A stretch of DNA of 64,000 bases from Adiantum capillus-veneris (GCA_014529385.2 CM043957.1:66857503-66921502), one strand, 5' to 3'. Shown: positions 1-11,524, counted from the first letter of the stretch. Notes: generated from the letters alone by a model not told the origin. Made by a program: numbers and translations.

Positions 1-1440
1 ACTCTCTTTGCTCAAAAATTTTAAGCTCCATTATATAAGTACTAGTATGTGACCCACGCGTTGCCGCGGCTACATGTGCGTCAATTGAAGCAACCATTGT
101 TCTCCTTCCATTCACAGGGAGGGCAAATGTGGACATCGCCTATGATTCTTATGTGAGCTTTTATAGTTCTTTAATACGCTTGTGCATCAACCACCACTAT
201 AACTACTTTCTAGATGACAATGTACGACAACACACAAGGTCTAAGTGCCCTCCACATTCACATCAACCAAACCTAAATCTATCTTTTGGATCAACAATAT
301 GTCTACCTTTTTGAGTGTAAGATCGAACAACTAATGAAGTGTAGTTACTCTCCACATTCGTGTGGATTTACCAAGGATAAATCTCATTCTAGTTGGTCAT
401 GCCAAGCTCCAACATACTCCTCCTAATCATGGCAAGTGTGTCCCTCCCCCCCTACCCGCACACCCCCTCCCTCCCCCCCCAATCTCTATCTGTGAGTGTG
501 TGTGTTGAGTTCAAGAATTATCAAGTCAATTTGAGGTCTCTTGGGAATGAATTAAGTAATGGGCTCCCTTCGCATGATGTCTTGTCTTAACATCCTATGT
601 TACTCTATAAGAAGGCAACAAATTTGAGATTAGGCTAGAGAGGTCCCCCTCACACAATTGATATAGGACCCTGGTGAGTGGTAGTGGCGCTCTAAATAGA
701 CTAATAGAGAGTTGGTATCCTTCTTTGGATATAGTGTTTGCATTGAACGACGAATTATTTAGATGCATTAGCATCCCCTCTCACCATCCTTACCAATCAA
801 GGCATTGGTCATGATAGCAACTCTCTCATGCTTCTCTCGTGTAGTTTTGGTCTTGCATTTGGGGCATCACAGTCAACTAAATCATCAATTGCTATTTGTT
901 GGCACTTAGGATGCATGTACCAGTCATGACCCAACATTACACCACATAGTAGTGGAAGAAACTTTACCATTGGTATGCACAACTGATTTGGTGACCAGTG
1001 TGTTGTTTACTTCTCAAAGGCACTATTCATGATGGGTGTGTGACATGGGGGTGATTGCATGGCTATAGCAACTTTGTCTCTATATATGGATAAATTTCAA
1101 AATTTACAGGCTAGCTTGCACTCAATTTAGCTAGCATGTACACTTGCATCGACCAAGACTCGCCACATGGATGTGGAGGTCTCTTGCAATTGACCATAAG
1201 CAGGTTAGTAACATAAGGTGCATATGCATATTATTCTTTGTGTACATTTGGGCACCATTGGCACCTTAAAATGTGAAGGCAATGAAAGAAAAAAAGTTCA
1301 CTCAATCGTTTCTCTTTGTAAGAGTTTTGGGCATCATGCTCAAAGAAAGGGCATGCTGCAAAATACATACACACATGGAGCACAAATGCACGTTCTTCTT
1401 TGAGAGAGAAGAGTGTATTCAACCATTCACATGCTTTCCG
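1..1440. other. Non-coding stretch, nothing recognised
   Basis: I see no coding sequence, RNA gene or element boundary here. Open frames are all under about 65 codons and show no family resemblance. The base composition is AT-rich and plain. Confidence 0.5.
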
Positions 1441-1837
1441 TTACCCATATTTTATACCATAGCATCCATTTGGCTTAGTTCCCACTCACTTAAATGTGAG
1501 ACAGAGCTTTGACGCACTACATGGAGGAGAGTCTCTTTTTGTACGCGAATTATATCCCTTAACAATTTGAGAGTGCGATCATCATACCTTACATGAGTGC
1601 TCGGCTTTTGATCACATCAAACTTGCTTTACCCTCATTTTAGCCCATAGCAGCCATTTGGCTTAGCTCCCACTCCCTTAAATGTGAGACAGAGCATTGAG
1701 GCACTACATGGAGGTGAGTCTCTTTTTGTACTTGAATTATATCCCTTAACAATTTGAGAGTGTGATCATCATACCCTACTTGAGTGCTCACCTTCTGATC
1801 ACATCAAACTTGGTTTACCCTCATTTTAGCCCATACC
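1441..1837. repeat. 187-bp tandem duplication (two copies plus a stub)
   Basis: Copy 1 (1441-1627) and copy 2 (1628-1814) align almost base for base. Both carry CCATTTGGCTTAG, AAATGTGAGACAGAGC and ATTATATCCCTTAACAATTT at an offset of 187 bp. The first about 20 bp of a third unit follow at 1815-1837. There is no coding potential; this is an unequal-crossover type tandem repeat. Confidence 0.85.
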
Positions 1838-1967
1838 ATTGCCTACATATCTTTCTCTCCTAGCCACCTCATGGATTCAATTTGTTAGTGGTCACCCTTA
1901 TATCCATAGTCTTCAAACATGTTACATGTTGTACTCGATCCCAAAGGTCAATCTGATCTTTAAGGAT

Positions 1968-1970
<3 letters not shown>

Positions 1971-2013
<43 letters not shown>

Positions 2014-2085
2014 AGACCTGCGACACACACGACGATGCTGTAGAAAATGAAACATGATCTTTCTCTCTCAGACCTATGATGTGCC

Positions 2086-2157
<72 letters not shown>
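1971..2157. repeat. (CT)n and (CT)n(AC)n microsatellites
   Basis: A CT run covers 1971-2012. A compound CT/AC run covers 2090-2157. The open frames across them are only Ser-Leu or Thr-His repeats and are not genes. Confidence 0.95.
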
Positions 2158-2158
<1 letters not shown>

Positions 2159-3031
2159 GTTCGAGACATATCAACTTATCCACGCATGGCATAGGTCGTT
2201 GCTCGTTATTTTTCTAAGCTGCGAAGTAGAGCCACCTTTTACAAAAACAAAAGTAATCACCCTTCAAAATTGAAGGTTGGAGAGAAACTCCATGGCTTTG
2301 ATAAAGAGTTTAATAATATAAATACATATATAGTACTAAGTATTGTGACTTTTTGAGAGAATGAGAAGTCAAAACTAAGTCTTTTTATTTTTTGCTATCA
2401 CACTTCTCAAAACTAAGTCTATCACACTTCTCAAAAGTAAGTCTTTTCATTTTCTACCATGAGAGTACTTGCTACTTATCCTTCACTTTTACATTCAAAC
2501 CAAATGACTTCTGACTCACCCTTCACTTTTACATTTGGAACAAATGTTTCTTAAGGTTCTTGAAATGAAGGAGAGAGTGACACATGGATGCCCTCTCCTT
2601 CCTTGAAAATTTCAAGCTCAATTATATATAGTATAGATAGATAGATAGATGTGTGTATTTTCGTCCATAGAGATAATACATGTATGTATAAAGATACATA
2701 GATACAAATGTATACATGTATATGACGGATATCCCTTGACACATTGGGCTTATTTATAAAGCTTCCATATGATGCCTTCTACCAAAAATTAAAATCAGGA
2801 CAATTTTTTACGGCATTGCTTTGATGCCCAAAAAGGGCTTCAAATTTAAGGCTTAGAGACAACTCTTGTGGAGATGAACTTGTTGAAGCTGCCAACTGTA
2901 GCTGTTGCATCTCATGGATATACTATAATTCAATGCATTAGAGTCTGCCCATGGGAAGAAGGCCTTCTTCATGGAAAGAGGGCCTTGTTCCCATTAGGTT
3001 GTCCCCATGGTAGCTGGTTTAATGAGTTCTC

Positions 3032-3033
<2 letters not shown>
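2158..3033. other. Non-coding stretch
   Basis: AT-rich sequence with partly repeated phrases (CACTTCTCAAAA and TCACCCTTCACTTTTACATT, near 2400-2540) and a short GATA run near 2634-2650. No gene is visible. Confidence 0.5.

Positions 3034-3085
<52 letters not shown>
3034..3085. repeat. (CT)n microsatellite
   Basis: An uninterrupted CT dinucleotide run of about 52 bp. Confidence 0.95.
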
Positions 3086-3086
<1 letters not shown>

Positions 3087-3394
3087 AAGCGCACACACAA
3101 CAATGTTCACGGAAAAACATTTTTTTGAACCAATAAAAAAACCCCCTACCAAGAATACTTACCGATTTTTTAACATACCGATCGGTTTGGCAAAGGCATG
3201 ATGCATCACTAAGCTTTTGTCGGTTTTTAAAAGACAATAATAATAGAAATCCTTTTTTTAAAGACATCTTGAAATATAGACATAAACCTTCACTAAGTCA
3301 CAAACCAAGTTTACATAGTGATGGTTTGTGTAATTGCATCTCCTCTTGCATTCTCACATTCCACTTTGTACCTACAAGCATGCAGAAACATATA

Positions 3395-3456
3395 GAGCCT
3401 AAGGGGAATCGAACCCCTAAGTAGCTTTTTCTAGCTACACTATGACCAAGAAGCTC
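3395..3456 (-). other. tRNA-like sequence, probable SINE head or tRNA pseudogene
   Basis: On the minus strand this 62-nt stretch has a perfect B-box-like GGTTCGATTCC with a GGGG/CCCC T-stem (plus strand 3403-3417) and an A-box-like TGGTCATAGTGTAGC. The central GTAGC/GCTAC arm can form an anticodon-like stem. GAGCTT at one end pairs with AGGCTC at the other, as an acceptor stem would. It is short for a functional tRNA and has an A-rich central loop. I infer a tRNA-derived SINE head or tRNA pseudogene rather than a working gene. Confidence 0.4.
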
Positions 3457-3575
3457 CCCTACCCACCCTTGTGACTAATTGACACCACCTTGTCAGGTGG
3501 GATCTACGGTCCACCATCTTCGAATGATGTGGACCGTCCATTTATTCTCAAGAATAAAAAGATTTCGATCGGTTG

Positions 3576-3651
3576 CGCCTCTGTGATTCGAACCCACCAC
3601 CTACACAACCGGAGGCCTTCACTCTCGCATTAAGCTATCATGCGCCACTTG
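3576..3651 (-). other. Second tRNA-like block, probable SINE head
   Basis: The minus strand contains TAGCTTAATGCG (A-box-like) and GGTTCGAATC (B-box core) about 30 nt apart. It starts TGGCGCA and ends AGGCGCA, so acceptor pairing is only partial. The internal promoter boxes are the supporting evidence; the degenerate stems argue against a functional tRNA gene. Confidence 0.4.
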
Positions 3652-3699
3652 AAATGGAGGTGTGAACATAGAATAATATAGCAAAAATGATGGAATGGG

Positions 3700-3925
3700 G
3701 ATCACATTGTGTTCAGTTGGAGATCACTTTGGGATGGACGGGGTCACACTGCAATCACTTTGGGATAGTCGAGGTCACACTGTAATCACTTGGTAATGGG
3801 TGGGGTCACAAGGTGATCACATGTTGATTGGGATTCACACGAGGATCACTTGGTGATCACTTGATGTTCACATCAAATTTACTTGGGGTTCACTTTAATT
3901 GTGATCACATGGTGATCACTTGGGG
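3700..3925. repeat. GATCACTT-type degenerate minisatellite
   Basis: Variants of GATCACTTTGGGATGG and GGTCACACTGTAATCACTTGG recur about every 30-40 bp. GGTGATCACTTG is nearly palindromic. No coding frame crosses it. Confidence 0.6.
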
Positions 3926-4025
3926 ATTAAACCGCCATCGGACGGTGCAAAACCGATCGCGCTGCCCCCAATCAATAAGGATCGTAGATCCCACCTGATA
4001 GAGGTGGTGTCAATTAGTCACGAGG

Positions 4026-4644
4026 CCTATCCATCCCACCTCTAGTTAGTAAATAACAATAATATAAAAAGATAAAATAAAAACAGAAATAAAAGAAAAA
4101 ATAGACAGAAGCTCACCTTGATTTCCTTTATAGACACCTCGTTAAACTCCAAAGTGGTCTATCGAAGAGAAGCCCTATACGTAAACAATTAGTAAGCAAG
4201 AAAGATCTTGACAAATATATGCTCATAAGACTTAACGCTAGCAACTATCTCACCTCATTGGATGCTACGAGTCTTAGCACCACGTTTCCACAAATCAATA
4301 GCCTCCCACAAAATTAAAATTATGAAGACTTGGGCCGTCTAATGATATCTACTAACATACTATGGCGGAAGCCTTCCTATGCTAGGTGTCAAGTTCTACG
4401 ACATGAGGGCGTATGACAAAAAAATTGAAGGCTACGAAATATAGCGAAATATATCTACTGCGAAATTAACCCGCTTTTCATCATAGCATTGGTGGAGGTT
4501 CTGGGTAGCTTTCAAGTATGCATTGAAGTACGGCAGCTGGCGGATTGCAGGGAACCTCAGTACCCATATTCTCTGCTCAGTGAAGTACATACTACCTCAT
4601 TAGCACCTCATGAACACATTCGTTCCCTGCTCTCCGTGAAGCAC

Positions 4645-4646
<2 letters not shown>
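4026..4646. other. Non-coding stretch
   Basis: No gene, repeat or element end was recognised between the inverted repeat and the next microsatellite. Confidence 0.4.
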
Positions 4647-4693
<47 letters not shown>

Positions 4694-4785
4694 AGAAGAA
4701 GAAGAAGAAGAAGAAGAAGACGTAGGAGGCTTGAAGCCAGCTTGGTACGTTGCTCTGTCATTCTCATGCTTGCTTCAATGTCCAA

Positions 4786-4842
<57 letters not shown>

Positions 4843-4861
4843 CCCCCCCCCCCCCCCCCCC
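4647..4861. repeat. (GA)n(GAA)n and (CT)n(C)21 compound microsatellites
   Basis: GA runs over 4647-4690 and GAA over 4690-4720. CT runs over 4788-4840 and continues into a 21-nt C homopolymer (4841-4861). Apparent proteins here are only Arg-Glu or Leu-Ser repeats. Confidence 0.95.
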
Positions 4862-4914
4862 GCACAGATTCGAGGACGCATATGCATGAAAGACAGAGGA
4901 GGTGACTGAGGGTA

Positions 4915-5395
4915 CTAACAAGCCCGACTGAGGGTACTAACAAGAGAGAGGAGGGGTTGTACCTGTAGCCAAGGACGAGGACGAGGAGGGGCCGTACCTG
5001 CAGCCAAGGACGAGGAGCGGGTGTTGCCCGTTGCTAGGCCAAAGCCCTCTCTCTCTGCGTCGTCCTTTTTGCCTGCTTCTTTTCCGTCCACCTGCAGCAT
5101 GCTGCGTCGGCCCCCCGCCTTGCTTGCGAGCCAGTCAGAGAGCTCCAAAGCGATCTCAGAGGCTATGGCAGGGAGGCCATCAAGCTTGAAGGGACTGAAG
5201 GGTGTGGACGGGCTGCAGAAGATGAAAGGGGAGCTGCATGGGTTTACTTGCTTGCCAGCGCCACACTGACGCCTTGCTTGCATAGGTTTACCAGCACCAC
5301 GTTGACGTCATGACGGCCACGACCTGTACCCAAGGACGAGAAGGGGGCGGCGCCCGTAGCTAGGCCAAAGCCCTCTCTCTCTGCGTCGTCCTTAA
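4915..5395. repeat. GC-richer patch with short direct repeats
   Basis: CCAAGGACGAGGA-like phrases recur at about 4960, 5000 and 5330. GCTAGGCCAAAGCCCTCTCT followed by GCGTCGTCC occurs at about 5032 and again at about 5358. Both strands have open frames of 80-120 codons, but they overlap each other and show no recognisable domain, so I do not call a gene. Confidence 0.5.
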
Positions 5396-5498
5396 TTTTG
5401 CCTGGAAAACATACAATAGGGCGCGTTCAACTTTCTGTCAACAACTCCAAGCCAGAAAGGCGTCTCACACTATGTAGCACAGTTCGGCCAACTGCAAT

Positions 5499-5535
5499 GG
5501 GGTTTAGAGTTTAGGGTTTCGCATTTAGGGTTTAC
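5499..5535. repeat. Interstitial telomere-like TTTAGGG patch
   Basis: Three imperfect TTTAGGG-type units (GGTTTAGAGTTTAGGGTTT, then ATTTAGGGTTTA) match the plant telomere repeat. Only a few units are present, so it is a short telomere-like or telo-box patch, not an array. Confidence 0.6.
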
Positions 5536-6162
5536 AGAGTTCTCTAGCATGCCCTCTGTTGCTTGCATTAGCACATGATCAAAACACTAAATTGCACAGT
5601 AAATATGCGATGAGCTCCATGCATTCTCTAATCTCCAAAAATTTAGGAATGTAACTTTCTGTTAAAAGTTAAAACACTCTAAGAAAAATAGCTTATGTTT
5701 ATAGACAAGCTTCCGTTGCCAATGCTAGGGTACAACAATGCTAGGGTACAGACACAACCCCTCATCTTCTGTTGCCAATGCTAGGGTACAACAATGCGTC
5801 CAAGACGACGCACTTGTATGAAGCATAGAACGCTCAAGTCTGCAAGTTAAACCATACAGAAAAGAAGAACAAATAAATACGACAGTTAGTTAGGGTTTTC
5901 GAGATCCGTTGGGTGTTCAATGCCCATACCACTCAACTAAAATTTTAGACTACCATTACCCCCGCTCTCTCACACTTTTTTTATTGTAGAGATAGGCAAG
6001 GTTAACGCTGTCGTTTTTAGTGTAGAGACAGTAGCGTGTGCAAGCGGAGGCGAGGTGTGAAGCTCAACCAGGTCGCTCATCAGGTAAATATTTTGGTCCA
6101 GTTTTACTTTTTTTTGGTTAATTTTTTATTTATTATCATTTGTTTTTTCACTGTGTGTGTGT

Positions 6163-6205
<43 letters not shown>

Positions 6206-6294
6206 GTTTTGGTTTAAGGAAATGAAATAAAATCAAATATAACTAGGTTATGAAATGGAATGAATTCAAAAGACCAAAATGATTGTGAATGTTT
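5536..6294. other. Non-coding stretch with a small tandem duplication and a (GA)n run
   Basis: GTTGCCAATGCTAGGGTACA followed by ACAATG occurs at about 5715 and again at about 5770. A GA microsatellite lies at 6170-6201. No gene is visible. Confidence 0.5.
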
Positions 6295-6736
6295 TGAGTT
6301 AAATTAGGTTAATGTTTTGAGGTAAATTAGGTTGAGGTTAATGAAATGAAATGATTTGTTAGATTAATGCTAGGTAAATTCAAGAAAGAGAGAAATAAAT
6401 AAAATGGACCTATGCGACCAAACTCTTACAAAAATGACCAAAATGACCAAAATGAAATGAAATGTAATGTTATAATAATGTCTTTAAAAGGCCAAAGTCA
6501 CCTATGAAATGAAATGATTTGTTAAATTAATGCTAGGCCAAATTGATTGATGAGACCAATTTGGCACAAAATTGTGAATGTTTTGACCTGAACTTAGGTA
6601 AATTAGGTAAAAGGCCAAAATAACCTATGAGACCAAACTGTTAAGAAATGAAATGAAATGAAATGTTCTACTAATCTTTACAATTAGGTCAAAAGGCCAA
6701 AATAACCTATGAGACCAAACTGTTACAAAAAATGTG

Positions 6737-6785
<49 letters not shown>

Positions 6786-7590
6786 GTCGAATGAAATGAG
6801 ATTTTATATTGACGTCTTCAAAAGGCTAAAATCAACTATTAGTCCAAACTGTTACAAAACTGTGAATCTGATACCATGTCTGGGTGCTAAAAGACTAGAA
6901 AATACTACTACTACTACTAGAATCCATCCTCATTTGCACTCTAGATATCGAGAGAGTATGTCATGAAATGTTCTACTAATGTTTCCAAAAGGCCAAAATG
7001 ATCTATGAGACCAATTTGTTACAAAATTGTGAATGTTTTGACCTAAATCTAGGTAATTAGGTTATATTAACGTCTTCAAAAGGCCAAAATCAACTATGAG
7101 TCCAAAATGTTACAAAATTGTGAATCTGATACCACCATCTGTGGGTAAATTAGGTTAACGTTTTGGGGTAAATTAGGTTGAGGTTAATGAAATCAAATGA
7201 TTTGTTAGATTAAATATGGTAGGTAAATTCAAGATAGAGAGAAATAAATGAAATGGACCTATGCGACCAAACTCTTACAAAAATGACCAAAATGACAGAA
7301 TGAAATGTAATGTTATAATAACGTCTTTAAAAGGCCAAAGTCACCTATGAAATGAAATGATTTGTTAATTAATACTAGGCCAAAATGATCGATGAGACCA
7401 ATTTGTTACAAAATTGTGAATGTTTTGACCTGAACTTAGGTAAACTAGGTAAAAGGCCAAAATAACCTATGAGACCAAACTCTTACAAAAAATGTGAAGA
7501 TAGAGAGAAAGAAATGAAATGTTCTACTAATCTTTACAATTAGGTCAAAAGGCCAAAATAACCTATGAGACCAAACTGTTACAAAAAATG

Positions 7591-7631
<41 letters not shown>

Positions 7632-7988
7632 AAGTCGAATGAAATGAGATGTTATATTGACGTCTTCAAAAGGCTAAAATCAACTATGAGTCCAACTATT
7701 ACAAAACTGTGAATCTGATACCATGTCTGGGTGCTAAAAGACTAGAAAATACTACTACTAATACTAGAATCCATCCTTTGCACTCTAGATATTGAGAGAG
7801 TATGGCATGAAATGTTCTACTAATGTTTCCAAAAGGCCAAAATGATCTATGAGACCAATTTGTATAAAATTGTGAATGTTTTGACCTAAATCTAGGTAAA
7901 TTAGGTTATATTAACGTCTTCAAAAGGCCAAAATCAACTATGAGTCCAAAGTGTTACAAAACTGTAAATCTGATACCATGTGGGGGTG
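6295..7988. repeat. About 848-bp tandem duplication
   Basis: Unit 1 (about 6295-7143) and unit 2 (about 7144-7988) share the same order of landmarks at an 848-849 bp offset: GGACCTATGCGACCAAACTC (6406 and 7255), a GA microsatellite (6741-6780 and about 7591-7628), AAGTCGAATGAAATGAGAT, and CTAGATAT followed by GAGAGAGTATG. Inside each unit AATGAAATG and GGCCAAAAT phrases repeat at shorter periods. There is no coding sequence. Confidence 0.85.
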
Positions 7989-8218
7989 CTAAAAGACTAG
8001 AACAAAAATACTACTACTACTACTACTAGAATCCATCCTCATTTTCACTCTAGATATCGAGAGAGTATGGCTCAAATCCTCCTTTGTACTCTCTGCTATG
8101 TAGCTAAAAGACTAGAACAAAAATACTACTACTACTAGAATCCATCCTCATTTGCACTCTAGATATCGAGAGAGTATGGCTCAAATCCTCTGTTGTACTC
8201 TCTGCTATGTAGCCCCAT
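7989..8218. repeat. 115-bp tandem duplication with (CTA)n core
   Basis: CTAAAAGACTAGAACAAAAA at 7989 recurs at 8104. Each unit has a CTA run, TAGAATCCATCCTCATTT and TCTCTGCTATGTAGC. It directly extends the larger tandem array upstream. Confidence 0.85.
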
Positions 8219-8439
8219 AGCTACATAGCCGTCTGGATCTCCATAGCTCCTGTGCTTGATCGAGAAAGAAATAAAATGAAAGGAAATGTTATATTAATGT
8301 CTTCAAAAAGGCCAAAATGACCTATGGGACCAGAGGGTTACAACGTGTTGAATTTGATCCAAAGTCAGAGTAACAAAATGAAATGAAAAAATGATAAGAT
8401 AAAAGTACTATGGGATCCTAAACTGGTAGGCGTGAACTA

Positions 8440-8443
8440 AGCC

Positions 8444-8478
<35 letters not shown>

Positions 8479-8535
8479 TGAGAGATGAGAGAGAGAGAGA
8501 GATGAGAGAGGAGAGGAAGAGGAGGGGGAGAGAGA

Positions 8536-8577
<42 letters not shown>

Positions 8578-8700
8578 GAAAACACACACAAACACACATA
8601 GAGAGACAAAGAGTTGAAAATGAACTGAGTTTGAAGGGTACTTACACACATACACACGTGCATGCTACACAACACACACAAAACAGAGAGAGAGAGAGAG

Positions 8701-8731
<31 letters not shown>

Positions 8732-8768
8732 GGAGAGAGGAGAGGAGAGAGAGAGAGAGAGAGAGACC
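8440..8768. repeat. GA-rich low-complexity tract with a 39-nt poly(G)
   Basis: GA runs interrupted by ATGAGA surround an uninterrupted G homopolymer at 8538-8576 and CA-rich patches at about 8583-8600 and 8645-8680. Poly-Pro and poly-Gly frames here are artefacts of the repeat. Confidence 0.95.
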
Positions 8769-9566
8769 AAAGTGAATACAAATTAAAGATAAGCGAGAGA
8801 GAGGGAGGGAGATACATAGGGAGATCTAAATGTGAGTAACAATTCCATCCAAAGATGTAGATTTTAATGTCATGGAGAGGGTTTCCAAAGATCTCGGGCT
8901 TGATGTAAATGCCTAGGTCAATTCCAATAGACCGTAGGGATTCTTGCGTAGTCTTGGAAATCAAAGGCATGATACTCAAAAAGCAATCCCAAGAGAGCCT
9001 TCATACTGAACCAAGATGGTATCTTTGTCTTCACCCTAATACGGAAGAGTTTTTTAGGGTCCTGTCTATGGAAGTATTAAAGGATCTATCTAATGATAGG
9101 CCCTCCAAATCTACCTATGCTATTCCAATGATAGTTAACATAACCAGTTTGTCACTCTCATACGAATAGTTTCAAAAGATCCGAAGGATATAATAAGTGC
9201 CTTGTTGTAAGAAATTCAAGAGGGAATTTGGACAATCAACTACTTCTTCTTAACAATAAGATAAAACACCTGATTGTTCTATGCATCATGCCGAGTTTGA
9301 TAATTGTGGGAGGAGATGATGTCCCAAAGAGGCAAGGACTGATCTATTTTCCATATGATGGGAACTGAGGGCTTCTCTCCTAATGCATTTACATATGCAT
9401 TACAGTTAAAAATAATCCATAGTTTGATCACCAAAAGGTGACCACATGAATAGAAGATCACATGAAACCATTATAGATTTCAAAAAGGGTTGGATAGAGA
9501 GAATAACACGTGTGATTGAAAGATCCAGTACTCCTTCTGAACCCTATAAATTTTAGATATAGAGTG
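8769..9566. other. Non-coding or unrecognised stretch
   Basis: An 86-codon plus-strand frame (8909-9169) and a 60-codon minus-strand frame (9279-9461) show no recognisable domain. I cannot support a gene here. Confidence 0.4.
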
Positions 9567-9568
9567 AA

Positions 9569-9617
<49 letters not shown>

Positions 9618-9635
9618 TGGAGAGGGAGAGAGAGG
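9567..9635. repeat. (GA)n microsatellite
   Basis: A GA run from about 9567 to 9612, followed by a degenerate GGGAGA tail. Confidence 0.95.
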
Positions 9636-9738
9636 GATGGGAAACAGACTTATTTAAAGAAACATATTGTAAAGTCAAGTTTTGTGGATGAAGTCCTAGA
9701 GCAACTACACTTACAATGTCTCTCTTTTTTTTCTTAGG

Positions 9739-10218
9739 AACTTTATGGCACTTAGGGTATCTGCTGAATGTTTTGGTCATGGATTGGAAGCGATGGAGAT
9801 AGTAATGGATCATATAATGATTCACTACTCTCCGAAAAACAAAGCTGACTTCTTTCAAAGCATTGTTCGAGGTTTCTTTCCGGGTGTTACTATAGAAGAA
9901 GCTTGGAGAACCTATGACCGCACTTCCATGACTCAAGATGGGACACCCTTTCACTAGGTGTTTGTCAGAATCGAGAATGATCCCAGTCAATGGTTTCGCA
10001 ACCTACGCCTTTTGCAGATTCGAGTAAAGATGGGATATTCAGATGCCCTCTACCTTGATTCTGAGTTAGGTTGTTGTTCTATATCTGAAGTTTATAGCAA
10101 AATTAATGTGCTAAAGAGCATTGTAGGACCTGATAAGATAGAGAATCACAAGGAGCCTATTTTCAAGAGTCCCAATGCTAAACGCTCTTTTCCCATTTTC
10201 AAAAGTAGATGGGGTTGA
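9739..10218 (+). pseudogene. Unrecognised exon-like frame, one in-frame stop
   Basis: A pyrimidine tract ending TTTTCTTAG directly precedes GAACTTTATGGCACTTAGG, a strong splice-acceptor look. The frame from ATG 9745 runs about 157 codons to 10218, interrupted once by TAG at 9955-9957. The protein starts MALRVSAECF, includes EEAWRTYDRTSM before the stop and FVRIENDPSQW after it. I do not recognise the family. It lies on the same strand and 1.8 kb upstream of the Helitron replicase piece, so it may be a 5' exon or cargo of that Helitron, or an unrelated gene relic. Confidence 0.35.
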
Positions 10219-10476
10219 TCATGTATTGAGCAAAAATTTTATCTAATGAACAAAAGTGATTCATGAGCATTTTGGTTTGTTTTCCACTTCTCATGCAATC
10301 CTTTGTTGTTTTTCACGTCTAGATAGAGATGATGTATTTTTGTATATTCTAAAATAGAAAGCACTTAAAAAGTGAATATTCTACGAGGGTTACTTTTTAA
10401 TTTACAAGCATTCAAACCTTCTCTTTGGTTGTCACATTTCTCTTTGCAACCACTGTTGTTTTTTGTGTACAGTAAA

Positions 10477-11238
10477 ATGGAGATTAGTTGTGCCATTCCA
10501 TTGGCTATTGCAACCAACGGCTTGATATCTTCTGGGATAGCTGTAAGTGCATCAGCGGGTGAAGAGGAGATACTGTCATCTCTTCCTACTATTCGCAATG
10601 TGCGTGTAGCAAAGAGAGCAGCTCGAAATGTCGGGAGGAATAGTACACCTACTAATGAACGGGAGATAATTTCATCTCTTCGTATTCGAAATGTGCGTGC
10701 GGCAAAGAGAGTAGCTCAAAATGTCGAGTGGAATTCAAAGAAGAAAATTATTGAAACCTTGCTAGAGATCAAAGCCTCCTGCAATAGGATGGAGACAAAG
10801 CAAACCAATGTCTCGGATGTGGTTGAAACTTTAAGCTCTACATTGGAGATTGAAAGTGGGATACTATGGAAATTGCAAGAAGAGACAAAAGCATCAAACT
10901 TGTAGAGATTAGAGAGTGAGGCATACATGAGAGAGAAACTTTCCAAAGTTGAGGATTCTCAAAATATGATATTGGTATCTATTGAGAATCTTCGAAAAGA
11001 GGCTTCGCGGAGTCAACGTGAATCAAAAGGATGAATGCAAGACAATAATCTACTACAAATCGTGCGAGGATTGAGAAGTATCGTCAACAAGCTCGGTGCT
11101 TTGACAAAGGTTCAAGGTTCAAGACTTTCAGATATCCGAGCTACCTCAAATAAATTAAGTGCTTTGGCTAAATTAGTTCGACCAAAGCAGCGTCAAGTTT
11201 CTCAACGACCTAATCCTACTAATGGTAGAAATATGTAA
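10477..11238 (+). pseudogene. Unrecognised coiled-coil-like frame with two in-frame stops
   Basis: One continuous frame (preferred start ATG 10477) is broken only by TAG at 10903-10905 and TGA at 11032-11034. It contains an internal duplication: EILSSLPTIRNVRVAKRAA is repeated as EIISSLRIRNVRAAKRVA about 37 residues later. The second half is rich in Leu, Glu, Lys and Ser heptad-like spacing (ETLLEIKASCNRMETKQ, ENLRKEASRSQRES), suggesting a coiled coil. No catalytic motif was recognised. It sits between the frame at 9739 and the Helitron piece, all on the plus strand, so these could be parts of one transcription unit. Confidence 0.35.
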
Positions 11239-11402
11239 TGTTTTGCTGTATCTTCATCAAACTGTTCTTTTTAATTGAGTCAAGCCGTTGTGTCAAATGT
11301 ATTTAGTCCTACTTATGGTAGAAATATGTAATGTTATGCTGTATCTTCATCAAACTCTACTTTTTAATTGACTCACTATCAATGTGTAAAATGTATTTAG
11401 GT
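11215..11402. repeat. 93-bp tandem duplication
   Basis: CCTACT(A/T)ATGGTAGAAATATGTAATG through AATGTATTTAG occurs at 11215-11307 and 11308-11402. The first copy holds the stop codon of the upstream coiled-coil-like frame. Confidence 0.8.
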
Positions 11403-11524
11403 TAGAGGATATAGTTAGATGTCCCAGTTTATATTGATTTTTATTATGCATAAGAATGTTCTTTTAGTGACAGATCTCAGGTATATTGTATTTATATGAG
11501 ATCTATTTGCACCTAATTTCATAG

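Larger units (their letters stand above)
3468..4025. repeat. Inverted repeat pair (about 42-bp arms, about 470-bp spacer)
   Basis: The left arm is 3468-3508 and the right arm is 3983-4025. The right arm is the reverse complement of the left apart from a small indel and a few substitutions; both contain GACTAATTGACACCACCT in opposite orientation. The spacer holds a tRNA-like block and a GATCAC-rich minisatellite. This could be two SINE-like copies in opposite orientation or a fold-back element. No target duplication was found outside the arms. Confidence 0.6.

Noticed and set aside
3395-3651. Functional tRNA genes
   Set aside because: A- and B-box motifs are present, but the cloverleaf arms are short or mispaired, so SINE head or pseudogene is more likely.
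4600-5283. Frames of 78-122 codons on both strands
   Set aside because: They overlap each other and a microsatellite or a short direct-repeat patch, and show no recognisable family.
9279-9461. 60-codon minus-strand gene
   Set aside because: Short, no motif, no supporting signals.
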